64,000 nucleotides of DNA from Astropecten irregularis (GCA_963971285.1 OZ020244.1:28396001-28460000), one strand, 5' to 3'. Positions 42,654 to 54,509 are shown, counted from the first letter of the stretch. Numbers and translations are program-made. Notes: generated by a model not told the origin, from the letters alone.

Positions 42654-42940
42654 GGGGCCAATATCATAAAGCTCTGCGACGCGTCGCAGAGTTAAGACGC
42701 ATCCTTTCTCTATGGACTCACCGCATAGGCCTAGATGCGACGCGTCGCAGCTGGACACGTCGCAAATCGAGGGCCTGTTTGTTTCGGACGAATCCACTGA
42801 TCTGGATCCCATTTTTCGGATCCACCTCCTATGTAGGGTACGCTAAAATGGGATCCGGATCTGAAGGATTCATGATCCTTTGCGTGAAACAAACAGGCCC
42901 CGAGTTGCGACGTGTCGCAGAGCTTTATGAAATTGGCCCC
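42654..42940. repeat. MITE, 'GACGCGTCGCAGAG' subtype, copy 2, interrupted
   Basis: Left GGGGCCAATATCATAAAGCT, right AGAGCTTTATGAAATTGGCC, CC-ending. The core is split by another MITE at 42771-42900 between CGCAAATCGA and CGAGTTGCGAC. Confidence 0.8.
42771..42900. mobile_element. MITE family 'GGGCCTGTTTGTTT', copy 3, nested
   Basis: GGGCCTGTTTGTTTCGGACG at the left, GTGAAACAAACAGGCCC at the right, flanked by CGA on both sides (or CGAG, depending on the boundary). Inserted into the MITE at 42654-42940. Confidence 0.8.
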
Positions 42941-43484
42941 ATATGAACTGTATGAAACTTTGATATCCATGTTGATGTCAGCAAGGGTCTCTATGGCAGG
43001 GTTTTGAGTTTTAAAGGAAATTATGACTAAGTTAGGAGAGTGACACTGTGGATGATGGAGGTACATGTAGTTCCTACCTCCATGGTGACACGAAGAAAAA
43101 CACTTGACACACACACAACAGAAACTTACAGCACACACGCATTAAACTGCCAACTTACTTTCTTGGTGAAAGCAGTGGAAAGTATTCCACTGGCGACCAT
43201 TACTTGTGCTCAACACTATTGAGTATGGAACCAGCAGAGGGCGTTTTGCGATAAATGGCTGCCGCTGCATTGGAACTTGGAAGTGTATCATTGTATACAT
43301 GTACTACTACTGGTCAAAACCTGTAAAACTCACTTTTCAGATGCTACCCCAATGTTAAACAGATGAGATTGAAGTTTATAATTTATCCAGTAGATAACCT
43401 TTTCCCGTAATGGTCAGATCATCACTTGGAATTCTTTCCAAAGTTTCCCATAATAGATAAATATTGTCAACCTTTACAAAGGGC

Positions 43485-43594
43485 AGGCCTGTTTGTTTAA
43501 CGCACAGGATCCTCTAAAATGGGATGCACCTCCTATGCAGGGTACGCTAAAATGGGATCCGGATCCGCAGGATTCGTCATAAACAAACAGGCCC
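43485..43594. repeat. MITE family 'GGGCCTGTTTGTTT', copy 4
   Basis: AGGCCTGTTTGTTTAACGC at the left and ATAAACAAACAGGCCC at the right, with a shortened core ATGCAGGGTACGCTAAAATG. Confidence 0.75.
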
Positions 43595-44965
43595 CTAATT
43601 CTTAATACATTATAGATCTAGTTTTTATAACGTTTGCATCAATGAATTATTTTCAAACAATGTCGAACATTGCCCTTAATTCATATGGGAAAGGTGGTAC
43701 AGTATAACCAGGATATAGAGGAAAGTATTGGTAATGTCACACGCCTTAACTCCTAAACTACCACTGACCAGTGCATTGAGCAATACCCAGCGGCACATTG
43801 TGCAATACTACACATTCATACTGTAATCTCATACTGTCACTGTCTCTTCCTATTATTCTCTGTGGTCAGACTGTACGTGCATGCGTGATTGGAAACAAAA
43901 ACCCAACTGTTGCATGTTCTTTGTCCCATTTCTCATCATACTCACAGACAAAACGTAAATCTTGTGCATTATCAGATAAGATTTCACTTATCATGGACGT
44001 GATAGATAGTCAGTTAGAAGGTCAGATGTTTGTGGGTCGGTTGCTTCAATCTCTGGGGATAAAGTCCATTGGCTGATTTTTTTGGGAGATTTGTTTTGTC
44101 AGAGGATTAAATACTTTTGGTGATAACTAACTTTCGTGGAGTACATACACGTATGCCACCACTATTAACACTGGAAACAAATTTGCCGGATCATCCGTTG
44201 TGAAATCGGTAAGAATTATCTTGCTTTAATAGCATTAGGACATTTGTAGGCTACCGGGTTGGAGCAAAATTTGTATTTTGTGTCCACTTGTGAATCAGGT
44301 AAATGTACCATCTATTATCCTTAATGTTGTGACTTTTTCCAATTATTTCTCCAAGCATTTATGGGATCATTTGTAAAATATGAAGCGCTCATAGAAAGTA
44401 CCGGTATTGTTAATGTGTGTATTATGCTTGAATAAACTGATCCAGTAAACCCCTCCCACTACACACGTGGGCAATGAACACGGCAACACGCATTCCTCTC
44501 CAATGTCTCCTTGCTCGTTCCAGTGGAGTGCTCCATACACACGTGTGCGTGCATTTGTCCGGTGAATGCATGTCGGACATAAGCCATGGCTGTGATTGGT
44601 CAGAAACAAATGGATCGGTCTATACCTGTACAACTAAAAAGGGTCATATCTTGCCCTAACCTTTTGAGTGACGCTCCAAGCAAATGTTCTTTCAGCACAG
44701 CCAGTGGATATAATTTCAGGCCGTGTGGTAGAAGGACAGGTGGTATTCTCTGTTCAGTGTTCACTATTCATATTCTGTTCAGTTTTCACCATTTCATTCA
44801 TGAATCTATTAATCTAACTCTTTTTGCAGGTTTCCTGAGCTACAGGTGAGGTAACTGGTCCTGACATTTTTTACAACTTGAGGAGAGCTTGCATAGACTC
44901 CTCATCAGTTGCTTCTGTTTTCATCCTCCTTGCTGCCTCTGAAGGAAGAGATAAGTGGAGTCAGG

Positions 44966-45117
44966 ATGCATACCGTTGCCATGTTGGCCTTAGCGCCGCC
45001 TCTCATGTGCATTGGACTCATGATGCTGCCCTTCATCTTCTTCTTTTCACCCTGGATCGCCTGCGTGGCGGCTGTTATCTTCTTCCGTCCAGACATAGTG
45101 TTCACACTCTACACACG
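44966..45117 (+). CDS. ABHD6: ABHD6 exon 1: membrane anchor
   Basis: Encodes the N-terminal hydrophobic segment as its own exon, ending in FRPDIVFTLYTR just before the catalytic domain. As in vertebrate ABHD6, this would place the enzyme on the cytosolic face of a membrane (family knowledge). Confidence 0.9.
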
Positions 45118-48100
45118 GTGAGAAGATTGCCCAAAACATTTTGCTTTATGTACTTCTGCCATGCATGGCCTTAAAGGTATAATACATGATTGGTAAAGGT
45201 CAAAGAACAGCACTCACACTTTGTCTAATCCAGCATGTACATGAAATGATAAACTTGTGAAACTTTGAGTTCAATCAGACATCCGAGTCACAAGAAAATA
45301 CCCCAAAACCAATTCAATTTTTCTTATGAGAGGTAAACATAAAGAATGGTTTTGATCTTATCCCGAGATCAAAATTGTTTTTGGTCTTTGTTTAAAGATT
45401 AAATTTCTGGATAATTACACAATTTCAGGTGGAAATATTTTAATAGTATGTTTCTACTGGCACCATTCTTCATACCCTGAAATTTATATGTAAATCTGTG
45501 AACATTTCTATTTGGTTATGTTACCAATCCTGTACTGTACCTTTAAATCTTAGTTCAGATTTTCCAAGTTGAGATTGTATTTATACAATCTTTGGCCATG
45601 AGGTTGGCGTAGCACTTTATTCTTTGTCCTTCCCACCTTTGGTTGTTAACCAGGTTCGAATCCCACCAAGAACACTGTGTGGATTGGGTTATTTTGACCA
45701 TACATTACCAGGGACAAATTTCATAGCTCTGCTTAAGCACCAAAATGTGCTTAAGCACTAAAAACCTTGGTAAATAAAATCAGTATGCCAGCTAAAACTC
45801 CTTGTGAATGTTATGCTCAGCAAACAACATGAACAATGGCTGAATATAAGTCAAAAGCAGTAAAGATATGAAAATTTGGTTGGTACTCCTGTTTGATCAA
45901 GGAAGACTTTCAATGTTTTAAAAGCAAATTCTGTACTTAATTAAGCAGGTCTATGAAATTGGCCCCTGGTCATTATTATATGAATTCACGCAAAAAGTAA
46001 TTGCCCACTGATTTCATGAGTGTTTCCTTTTTAATAATAACTGTACAGTTTTGGGGAAATTTGCTGCGTCTTCACATTGACATAATGTTGTGTCTTACTA
46101 TCAGTCTTGTTTCATTGTATGTAGATTCAAGATGTGGCACATTGGGTTTCGCAATGGCTCAGTCACCGTCAGCAACTACACCTTTTCCTTTGCAGAGCGC
46201 GGGAAACCAGACCCATCCCGCCCCTCCATGTTATTCCTGCACGGCTTCTCGGCAGCTAAAGACATGTGGTGGCCATTTGTCAAGGTACAACGGTTTCTGT
46301 TCTTAACCCAAACCCGCCTCCATAGCACAAAATGATCATAACTCCAAGAAGAAATAACATTCATCTTTCAATATTCGTAGAATTTTCTTAGGGATAGTGA
46401 TAAACCACCAGAAAGGGGACTTTTGTACCAGCAAGTAAAAAGGCCTTTTCACACTGGACAAATCTTGGGGTTGACGCGCGGTTGAAATCGGCGGCTATTC
46501 ACACTGGAAATTTTTCAACCCCGCGCCAACCCTGCGTCAACATCGAGATTGACTTCAACCTGGAATTTTTCGCCCCGGGTTAAAACTTTCCCCCCGGGTT
46601 GAGAAAGGCAGTGTGAACTGAATCGGGTTGAGTTCGCCCCGGGTTGAAGGTGGGTACGTTCATGTAGTGTGAAACGACACTGATTTGAATGCAGGGTTGA
46701 AAAATCAAATTTCAACCCAGGGCGGGAATGTAGTCCGCCCCGGGTTGAGTTCGCCCCGGGTTGAAAGCTTGCAGTGTGGAAAGGCCTAAAGTTACCTTGG
46801 CCCTTTTAAGATCCATGATTTTTTATAATCACCCAAATGCTTCCTATCAGCTGATTATATTTTTGATGCTTTGCTTCAAGATTTGCCAGCTCACAACTTT
46901 TTTGTGTGTATTTTTTTGATATGACGTTTCTGTGCAGCATTTACCTAGTGATTGGCACATCATATCTGTGGACATGCCAGGTCATGGGAAGACGACCCGT
47001 AAGATGAACGATACCTTCTCATTGCCTGCCCAGGCAGCCAGGATACGACAGGTATTTAGTCATTTCGATCTCGTAGAACCCATGTGCACAAATGAATGGT
47101 AAATATTTTAATATAGGATGTGTCCCGAATCTCTTACTGTAGCCGCAAATAACACACAAGTCTATGGAAACGGCTGCAGTCACTGGCTAGTGCGTGCCAT
47201 AGGTGCGTGTGCGATTTGCAGCCTTAGCCAGATATTTGGGACGGAGCCATAGAAATGTTGTTTTCTAAGATTTGCAAGTCAAATTTGGAAGGAATTGGAA
47301 AGATTCTTTTATGTAGGTTTTATACTGTGTTTGGTTCCTTTTTATTCAACCTTAACCCCCAAATCCCACCAAAAGAAACAAACACTATGTCCATAAAGAT
47401 CTGTATTAGTCAGGGATGAGATTTCTCAGATTGAAATCTGATTTCAAATTTTTTTGTTTTGGATATAATTTTTTTTTCTTCACAGGCTGTGTACAAAGGT
47501 ATAGGAGATTTTCAGATTTCAGACTTTTTATGCTCCCTGTCAGCTGTTTTCAGACATTTTTATCATTGGTCAATCTCATCCATGATAAGTAGCTAGCAAA
47601 ATTGGCGAATTTTGGAAATATTTGAAAGCTGTTGGCATTCATGGTTTGTTGGGAGACCAATCAACTTTAAGACCTGATACAATGCTGCAATTGTGCAGTA
47701 CTTTTGACAGAATTGTAGCCAATTTGAAGCCACATAGGGATGGAGATTTGCGATAGCATCATATAAATATATCTGTCTTGTGAGTATGTGTGGTTCTGAG
47801 AAGAACCAGTGGTATACTCCACGTTTCAAACAACATCATCATGCTATGTGCATCTTCAAGAGAATGGGGAAAATGATTTGACCGTTATCCCTGCAGTTGC
47901 TGCACGTATCACTTGCCTTCCCTGCTTAATAATCTCTCCTGTTTCACTCTCTATCTGCAGTTCACCCAGGCAGTGGGTCTACGCAGGAGGCCGTTCCACC
48001 TCGTGGGTATATCTATGGGTGGTGGAGTGGCTGGTATCTATGCTGCCAAGTATACTGAAGATCTGGCCAAGCTGACCATGTTCTGCCCTGCAGGTTAGTA

Positions 48101-51100
48101 CTCAACCTACCATTGCAGGATCACATCCAATTATGGGCCTTTGCTGTTGACCATGTCGTTTGCACTCGATATACAGTGATAACCGTGATTTAAGGCAGGG
48201 CTCGAAATATCCACTAGACCTTGGACCGAGTCTAGTGATTTCAGTGTCGGTCTAGTAAAGTGTGTACTGCTGTCTAGTGATTTTATTTTCCTTGCACAAG
48301 TGAAATGGTGCCTAAATTGATGATTTTTGACACAATATTGCATACAATTATGGTTTTCCTATGAACTTGAATGCCACAGGTCTAGTGAAAAAGGTTCAGG
48401 TCTAGTAAAATGCTTCGGTTACTAGACCTGCTGTCCAGTGCTTTTTTTTCACGAAATTCGAGCCCTGTAAGGTTGGTTCATACTCGCTACGTTTTCAATA
48501 TGTATGCAGCACTGCATTTTATTTCAAAGTGCCTACCAAGAACACACACTGTGTTCTGAAAGTGCACGTCTTTGTGCACAGCATGTGAAAATAAGGAAAG
48601 TTTGAACACACCAACTCGATACGTATTTGGACAAATAGAAATATTTTAACATCTGCGTACTCGCAGCATAGACATGAAAGACGGATGAACATCGAATACA
48701 ACACTTGCGCTGTGCACTGGGCGTGCGTAAACGCAGCGAGTATAAACCACCTGCCTTTAGTCTGATAGGTGAAATCTTACAAGTTATTTAATTAGTAGGT
48801 CAATACAAGTAATATACTGCTGCAAACTGCTCATCAACCAAAATAATGACCTGAAATTTACAAAATGCTTGGAGTTAGGAGGGCCTGAAGCATTTTGATC
48901 GTACATGTAGCTGGTTTTCTGTCAAAAGGCTGAAAGTTATTAGTAGCAGGTATAAAGACTATAATAATGATAACAAAACTGCATTGAGCTTTCATACTGC
49001 ATCTGTTTTGCATGTGATGAAGTACAATGTACTTGTTGCTTTGGAAGCTCGTGAATTTTCTTTTTAACTGGCGTGCACTGCATACAAATTGCTATAGTTT
49101 CGCTTTTTCCCAATAGGAACCTGGGGGTGGGGGGTAAGTGTACACACCATCCCCCTCAAAACTCTTTGGGGGTGCATACCCCATGATATCTACCCTGCAT
49201 ATGTTCAAACTCCTGCAAACACCTCATCAGCCAAAAAAATGATCTAAAATTTATAAAATGCTTGGAGATGGGAGGGCCTGACGCATTTCGATCCTAGCAG
49301 GATCTTTATCAAAGACTTAGCCTTCGATCAAGAACCTGCATAGGTTCAAATTAATCTGGAAACTCACAAATATTGATAATTCTCAAGCAGTGTTTCCTCA
49401 TGGCACTGACCTTTGAAACAATTTGATAGTTTTGTAATGAATGTAAACATGAAAGCAGTTGAGTTTGTTCTATTATTACTTTTGCCGTTATTTTGGAACA
49501 AGGCCAATTTATTTTTAACCTAACCGTCTGTATTTGCATCGATATGAGGTAGATAAACTAAATGATTTTCAGCTCAGGTGTATATATGGAGGCAAAGTTT
49601 CCCCATTTGAACAAAAGCAAACACACTTTGAACCCTCACTATTAAGTAACCATGGTTAAAGAGAGCGTCGTTGCTGTTAATGGTCGACAATAAATGCAGG
49701 CCAAAGGGCAATTAGAGTTTGATTTGTGTATCGGTTAGAGTTTGATTGTACACTTTGCCCTACATTGGGCTACATATTGAATGAACCACAGAATTGAACT
49801 TAGTTATTAAACTTGATACTCCATAGCATTCATATATGGCACATTGGTCAAAATTACTATTATTGTATAAACCTGGAAGAGCACGATTGCATATATGCGA
49901 GTTTAGGGGCCAATGTCATAAAACTTACATAAACTTACGAGCGTCGCAGCCTTCAGACGTACATACTCTATGGACTCATCGCATCTATGTGACGTGTCGC
50001 AGCTATTACAGGTCGCAAATCGAGTTGCGATGCGCCGTGGAGCTTTATGAAATCGGCCGCAGGAGACGAAATAAAACTGGCATGAGCAGGATTTGAACCT
50101 GTCTGGAGACAGCAAACCACATTAATGTCATTACATGTATATATCCAAAGTATATTAACTAAGACGCTGGCAACTGAATGTTACAAACCTAAATGAATGA
50201 CATATCAACCCTAACCCACTGTACCACACAAGACGTGCTGTTTACCACACATTATCACAATCTCCATAGGGGAACTGGATCATTAACTATGCATTACCAC
50301 ACAAACCACACTGTGGTGTAATTTGTTATGCAGGATACCACAATACATGTACCACAGGGGAAAAAAACATTCGGTAGACTGTGGTATCAAATAGCTGAAA
50401 ACATGCAATTTCCTTTCATAATTTTTTTGAAAATGGCTATTGTTTTTTTTTTGGGAGGGGACACACTGTATAACAAACAAAAAAGTTGTCTATTATTGTG
50501 GTTGTTTGTTGTGCCAAATTTAACAATGTTTGATGTGTTTTGCATACAAAAAGCCTCTTTGGTAAACATGAAGTTATTTATTTATTTGTGTAGGTATTCA
50601 GAGCAAGATTCCTAGTGAATTTGAGCTAGCAGTCAACGATGGTCGTCTCCTCCACGGTCTACTTCCAGAGAAAGAAGAGGATTATTCCAAGATATTACCA
50701 TTCTTGATGTATGAGGTCCCCAAAGTACCAAGCCTTGTGAGTTTCCAAGATTGTCATTTCATTGGGCCTTTATGAAACCTGGCTTGGGACTTTTTTCACT
50801 ACCACCATTTTGAGGTCCACAAAACAAAACGAAGCAATTGTATGGGCCACACGACGATTCCGAAGAAAGGCTCCAGCTTCGCCATGTATCTCTACCAACT
50901 GAGCTATCCAGCCCTATGTTGGTGGTGTCCCTAATAGTCAATTACCTTTTTTCGTTTGGCAGTCAGAAGCCATGAAACCACTCACATACCACTATATCCC
51001 AATGCTGCAACCTGGGAAATCGTACATGGAGGATCACTCAAAGAGGAAACAACTTTTTAATCAATATAATCATCAAATAACCACAAGGGAAACTGACTGT

Positions 51101-54100
51101 TATTTGATTGGTTCAAGACCTTTGAACGGACTGTTTTTTGCTCTCTTGCAGTACTGGAAAGGTATGAGACTTCTGAGAAAGAACAATAATGCCTTCTACA
51201 GAAAAGGTGAGTTGTGTGTGGGAATTAAATGTAGTAGTATCATACTTTGGTAAGAAACCAAAACAGAGATGTTCACAAATTTATGTATATCTTACAGGGT
51301 GTGAAGATGGTGATGGCAGAAACATACCGTTAAAAAATGTTCGCCTGAAATGGTGTATTTATCCAGAAATTAGTCAAACAACAACCAAAAATAAAAGAGA
51401 AAAGACTTAAGAAATACTGTTGCTGTTTTTCACTGTTTTCTCAAAAAGTGGGCACCATATGGGACTGAAATTTTCACAGATGACTGTTACTGTATCTGTC
51501 TTGAAATTTTTGCCCATGAATCTGTATTTCTTTGACTAAAACCAAATTAAAGTATGATATTACCTTTAATGGCAATACTCCCCTTGCTTGCCATGATTCT
51601 GAGGGTTGGTTACATTGATGAATTTAATATGTGTAAAGCAAGGGAATGGACCATTCCGGCTTTGCTCATAAGTCCTGCCCACGTTTGTGTTTTACATACA
51701 GCACGTAACTGAGTTTGGCCAAGGCTTTGTGGTCACCTGATTAAAAGGCGTCTTCCATTTGGTCAAAGCGCACAGTTTGGTTGACAGGCCGGAAGGGCCC
51801 ATTGACTTTAATTCACTGAAATCACCTTGGACAAAGCAAATTGACTGGAGTAGAGGGTTTGAACCTGTGACCACAGGATTGCTGTACAGCCAATTGACCA
51901 CCTTACACTGCCCAGCCATACACTGTCAAGCCATATGTTGGCAGTGTCTCAAATTGTCAATCACCATAGTTTGGGAAGCCTTGAAACTGTGCATAAATGC
52001 TAACAAAGCTGTTAATGACCATTTTGCATGGAAGAAACGAGTGGCTTTGATCAGGGTCACTCCTAGAACATCACACAGGTCACAGTGGTCACTTGCTCAG
52101 ATGCTCACATCTCGGTCCTATAAGTCTTTTGCAATATCCCCAGTAGGCATGGTGGATAATCTCAATTATGTAATGATGGCTAATGCTTCATACTATTAAG
52201 GGCCATGACCTTTTGTACAATGAAATTCCAGATCTGCAATTGACATTGAAGATATAGGGGAGGAGCTTCAAGAGAGGAGGCTTGGTACATGGCTCCTGTC
52301 TCAAGTTCCTGTCTTTTCCTTACATTTCACAATAGACCTTATATTTGGTCAAGCAAAGGCACTACATCCAACGCCAACTTTGGGTACAAATCAGAAAACA
52401 TTTATCCCATGAACACAATTCAAAATTAAACGTTTTGTCATGAAAATCCATTCAAAGTACAAGAGTGTATTTCTGTGATATTGTTTCATACTGGGTATAA
52501 CTTATTACTATACCTCATGAATATTCATGGCCTAGAGACAAATCCCAATTGGTCAATTCACCATCACGTGCCAGTGGATATATTTGCTGATCACCAGCGT
52601 GTAGGCCGGGGAATCTCCGAAGGAACTGTTACACATGTAACATCGCACTGCACGTGGAACATCTCGATCACTGCGCATCTATCCTAGTTTGCAGTGCAGT
52701 GCACGTACTTGAACTTGGCCCTACATGAATTTCACACATACAAACGTTTTGCTGCACTTTTGTACAAAATTGTGGACAATATAGAATATTTCTGAGGTAT
52801 AATCAAACAAATATCACATGGTTTATTTCAGGTGGACAGTCGATTCTAGCTTCCCTCAAATTGGAAGTTGACAATCTGGACAACTATAGTTTGTCAACAT
52901 CCAACATCTCGGGAGCTAGAATCGACTGTCCACCTTCAAACCATGTGATATTTGTATAGTGTTATGCATAAGCCTAAAGTTGGCATTGATTAATTGTCGT
53001 AATGAAGCCATGAGTATGGCATGTTGATGCTTTTAAAGCTACGCACGTTGCCGTTTGTTTTGATTTGACCATTTGGTTGACTGAAGTTTCATATTCTTGA
53101 TCTAATTTCTCGCAGTCGTGAACGATATGATGGCTCCCGGTTCTAAAGACAGCCTGCGGTCAAACATGGCTGGCATCACCATACCCACGTTGGTTCTGTG
53201 GGGCCAGCATGACAAGGTAAGACTCTAAGAGTGGAATCAGTCAGCAGAGTTTACACATCCCTACCAGAACTCTCTGACATATCAAGTATTCTTGACGGCT
53301 CACAGCAACAACAAACAATTACATTTAACAAATTTCATTTTAAAGTGAATTTGAACCAGTAACCCCAGGAAAACCATACCGGTGCTCTACCAACCGAGCT
53401 ATCCAGCCCTATCTTGGCAGTGTCTCTAATAGTCAATTAGTCAGAGGCCATGAAACCAATTTCACATCAGTTGGTAGAGTGCTGATACATTTTATGACTG
53501 ATATTGGCTGCTGATGAAGCTTCAGGTCAATTTATGGTCAGTGGCTAAAAGAAAACAGAGATGGATCATTCCACTGTAAACATGGTAACATGATTCCTGT
53601 CACTGGTACTTGGGTTTATAGTGTGTGATGTGGTTGACATCATTATCTGACCATAGTGGCAGGTTAACTCACCCAAAGTCCAATGCAAATCTTAGAGCAT
53701 CTGTTATCATTTAACCCTTCCACTTGGGAAGCGTCTATAGCCATTCACCTCGATGGCGTGAGAATATTCAAGATTGCTTTGTTATTTCCATTGAAATGCA
53801 TCGAATGTGGGTACTCTCTGGAACAAGAGGTTCAATGAACCTTTACTGTCCCAAAAAATTCACTCATTGTGGTACATTTAATACCCCCATGGATTTCCAT
53901 TTGAATGAATCTGCATTTTCGATCATACCACAGTCTGTGAGTTCTGAACACAGCTGCAATGACACTGATTACTTCCGCCTGGAATTCAGCCTAGATTGTC
54001 CAGCGTTATTCAACCATAGTGTGCTTGCATTGTTCATGCTGAGCTCCCTGCACACATGGCTCAGCCAGATGACCTCTATTTGGCCAGTGACTGATCATGA

Positions 54101-54328
54101 AGCCGGTAATAACTAGCCAAAATTTATCCCAGGCAGGGATTGCAGTGATAATGATTCCCATTAATGATTCATCTCTTTCAGCTGCTTCATCCCTCCGGAT
54201 CCACCGTCCTTAAAGAAGGCATCTCCGGTAGCACAGTGCACGTCCTGGATCGGTGTGGACACTCTCTCCACATGGAACGACCGTATAAGACATCTAAGCT
54301 TCTCAGGGAGTTTGCTGAGGAGGGCTAG
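44966..54328 (+). CDS. ABHD6: ABHD6-type monoacylglycerol lipase (8 coding exons)
   Basis: Membrane-anchored serine hydrolase of the alpha/beta-hydrolase fold; vertebrate ABHD6 hydrolyses 2-arachidonoylglycerol and other monoacylglycerols (EC 3.1.1.23). Exons: 44966-45117, 46125-46284, 46938-47051, 47961-48093, 50594-50736, 51152-51206, 53116-53216, 54182-54328. All GT-AG, and phases chain to 334 residues (human ABHD6 has 337). Residues 1-45 are strongly hydrophobic (signal anchor, e.g. MMLPFIFFFSPWI). Then LHGFSAAKDMWW (oxyanion region), VDMPGHGKT, nucleophile GISMG (Ser160, codon 48012-48014), acid WGQHDK (Asp285) and GHSLHMERP (His313). The start is chosen at 44966 because it is the first ATG in frame and has A at -3; the frame upstream has only a TTG. 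The triad is intact and the order matches ABHD6, so the call is firm. Confidence 0.95.
45171..45546 (-). mobile_element. TTAA-flanked MITE 'AGGTAGTATCATACTTT', copy 4 (diverged)
   Basis: TTAA at both ends, with reversed interior landmarks (CATACCCTGAAATTTATATG; TCTGTGAACATTTC). The most diverged copy, in ABHD6 intron 1, starting 53 bases after the exon 1 donor. Confidence 0.65.
45711..45966. repeat. MITE, GGGGCCAATTTCATA-ended, 'GCTGCTTAAGCA' subtype, copy 3
   Basis: GGGACAAATTTCATAGCTCT at the left, CTATGAAATTGGCCCC at the right, core AATAAAATCAGTATGCCAGC as at 14531. Confidence 0.75.
46441..46787. repeat. GC-rich element with repeated CCCCGGGTTGA
   Basis: Ends AGGCCTTTTCACACTGGACA and GCAGTGTGGAAAGGCCT are inverted. 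The interior holds many copies of GGGTTGA or its complement (e.g. TTCGCCCCGGGTTGA). In ABHD6 intron 2. Confidence 0.75.
47121..47242. repeat. Palindromic element with GTCCCAAATCTCTGGCT ends, copy 2
   Basis: Near-copy of 1918-2036, sharing AACACACAAGTCTATGGAAA and GCTGCAGTCACTGGCTAGTG. In ABHD6 intron 3. Confidence 0.7.
47961..48093 (+). CDS. ABHD6: ABHD6 exon 4: nucleophile elbow
   Basis: RRRPFHLVGISMGGGVAG contains the G-x-S-x-G elbow; Ser160 is the nucleophile. The downstream MFCPAG corresponds to the conserved strand end before the lid region encoded by exons 5-6. Confidence 0.95.
48191..48472. mobile_element. hAT-like MITE with CAGGGCTCGAAAT ends
   Basis: CAGGGCTCGAAATAT at 48196 and the inverse ATTCGAGCCCTG ending at 48467, flanked by TAAGG on both sides (5 bp, shorter than usual for hAT). 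The interior repeats GTCTAGTGA/GTCTAGTAA at least six times. In ABHD6 intron 4. Confidence 0.65.
48473..48753. repeat. Inverted-repeat element GGTTCATACTCGCTACGTTT
   Basis: GGTTCATACTCGCTACGTTT at the left and AAACGCAGCGAGTATAAACC at the right. It directly abuts the hAT-like MITE on its left. Confidence 0.65.
48810..49325. repeat. Two copies of the 'GCTTGGAGTTAGGAGGGCC' repeat
   Basis: Copies at about 48810-48930 and 49205-49325 share CTGCAAAC...CTCATCA, AATGACCTGAAATTTA and AAATGCTTGGAGTTAGGAGG then GCCTGA. Pieces of the same family lie at 18180, 19985, 23420 and 27490, all in introns. Confidence 0.6.
49906..50060. repeat. MITE, 'GACGCGTCGCAGAG' subtype, copy 3
   Basis: Left GGGGCCAATGTCATAAAACT, right GAGCTTTATGAAATCGGCC, core worn (GCGTCGCAGCCTTCAGACG). 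Confidence 0.65.
50208..50392. repeat. Dispersed repeat with TACCACAC / TGTGGTA motifs, copy 2
   Basis: Same orientation as 26843: GTTTACCACACATTATCACA, CCACACTGTGGTGTAA and TACCACAGGGGAAA. In ABHD6 intron 4. Confidence 0.65.
50764..51100. repeat. Truncated 'GGGCCTTTACGAAACC' MITE joined to tRNA-like minus unit
   Basis: The left arm of the MITE (GGGCCTTTATGAAACCTGGC) stops at about 50888, where a tRNA-like 5' part (CTCTACCAACTGAGCTATCC, minus) begins. Its body (GGCAGTCAGAAGCCATGAAA) and head (GGATCACTCAAAGAGG) follow. In ABHD6 intron 5. Confidence 0.65.
51225..51569 (+). mobile_element. TTAA-flanked MITE 'AGGTAGTATCATACTTT', copy 5
   Basis: TTAA at 51225 and 51566; left end altered to ATGTAGTAGTATCATACTTT. 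It keeps GACTTAAGAAATACTGTTGC, another unfilled version of the piggyBac target. Starts 18 bases past the donor of ABHD6 exon 6. Confidence 0.8.
51843..51970 (-). repeat. tRNA-like SINE fragment, minus
   Basis: Module 51843-51917 with a diverged B box (GGTTCAAACC, on minus) and body GTTGGCAGTGTCTCAAATTG. In ABHD6 intron 6; the 146-codon open frame crossing it is discounted. Confidence 0.6.
52807..52954. repeat. Palindromic element, CAAATATCACATGGTTT ends
   Basis: CAAATATCACATGGTTT / AAACCATGTGATATTTG, then GGTGGACAGTCGATTCTAGC / GCTAGAATCGACTGTCCACC. In ABHD6 intron 6, ending 161 bases before exon 7. Confidence 0.8.
53347..53480 (-). repeat. tRNA-like SINE fragment, minus
   Basis: GAATTTGAACCAGTAACCCC and CTCTACCAACCGAGCTATCC form the tRNA-like module 53347-53410; body fragment AGAGGCCATGAAACCA. 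In ABHD6 intron 7. Confidence 0.6.
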
Positions 54329-54375
54329 AGGGAGGCTACCTCTCGTGAAGCTTGGTGCTTGCCTCCTTCCCCCTA

Positions 54376-54381
54376 AATAAA
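54376..54381 (+). terminator. Poly(A) signal of ABHD6
   Basis: AATAAA lies 48 bases after the stop codon (TAG 54326-54328), the first such hexamer downstream. Confidence 0.65.
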
Positions 54382-54509
54382 ACAGATCTTTCCTCTCACA
54401 CATCGCCACCATTCTCAGAAACCGGTAACAATCTCCTTCCCAGCTCATTACTTCAGCATTCAGTATGCTTGTACACAAATATTGGGAGCCAAGCATGACG
54501 TTAAGTATA

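Larger units (their letters stand above)
37984..44965. other. USP 3' untranslated and intergenic DNA
   Basis: Apart from the MITEs listed and one weak minus-strand exon candidate, no gene is seen. Several AATAAA-type hexamers occur (38161, 39870, 40678), so the USP transcript end cannot be fixed. 39100-40680 is A/T-rich without recognised content. Confidence 0.5.

Noticed and set aside
44909-44965. Upstream extension of the ABHD6 start
   Set aside because: The extended frame begins at TTG, not ATG; 44966 is the first ATG and has a favourable A at -3.
51759-52199. 146-codon plus open frame
   Set aside because: It crosses a minus-strand tRNA-like SINE in an ABHD6 intron.
53724-54116. 130-codon plus open frame in the last ABHD6 intron
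   Set aside because: No recognisable motif; the ABHD6 exons on both sides join in phase without it, so it is not needed as an exon. A retained-intron product cannot be excluded.
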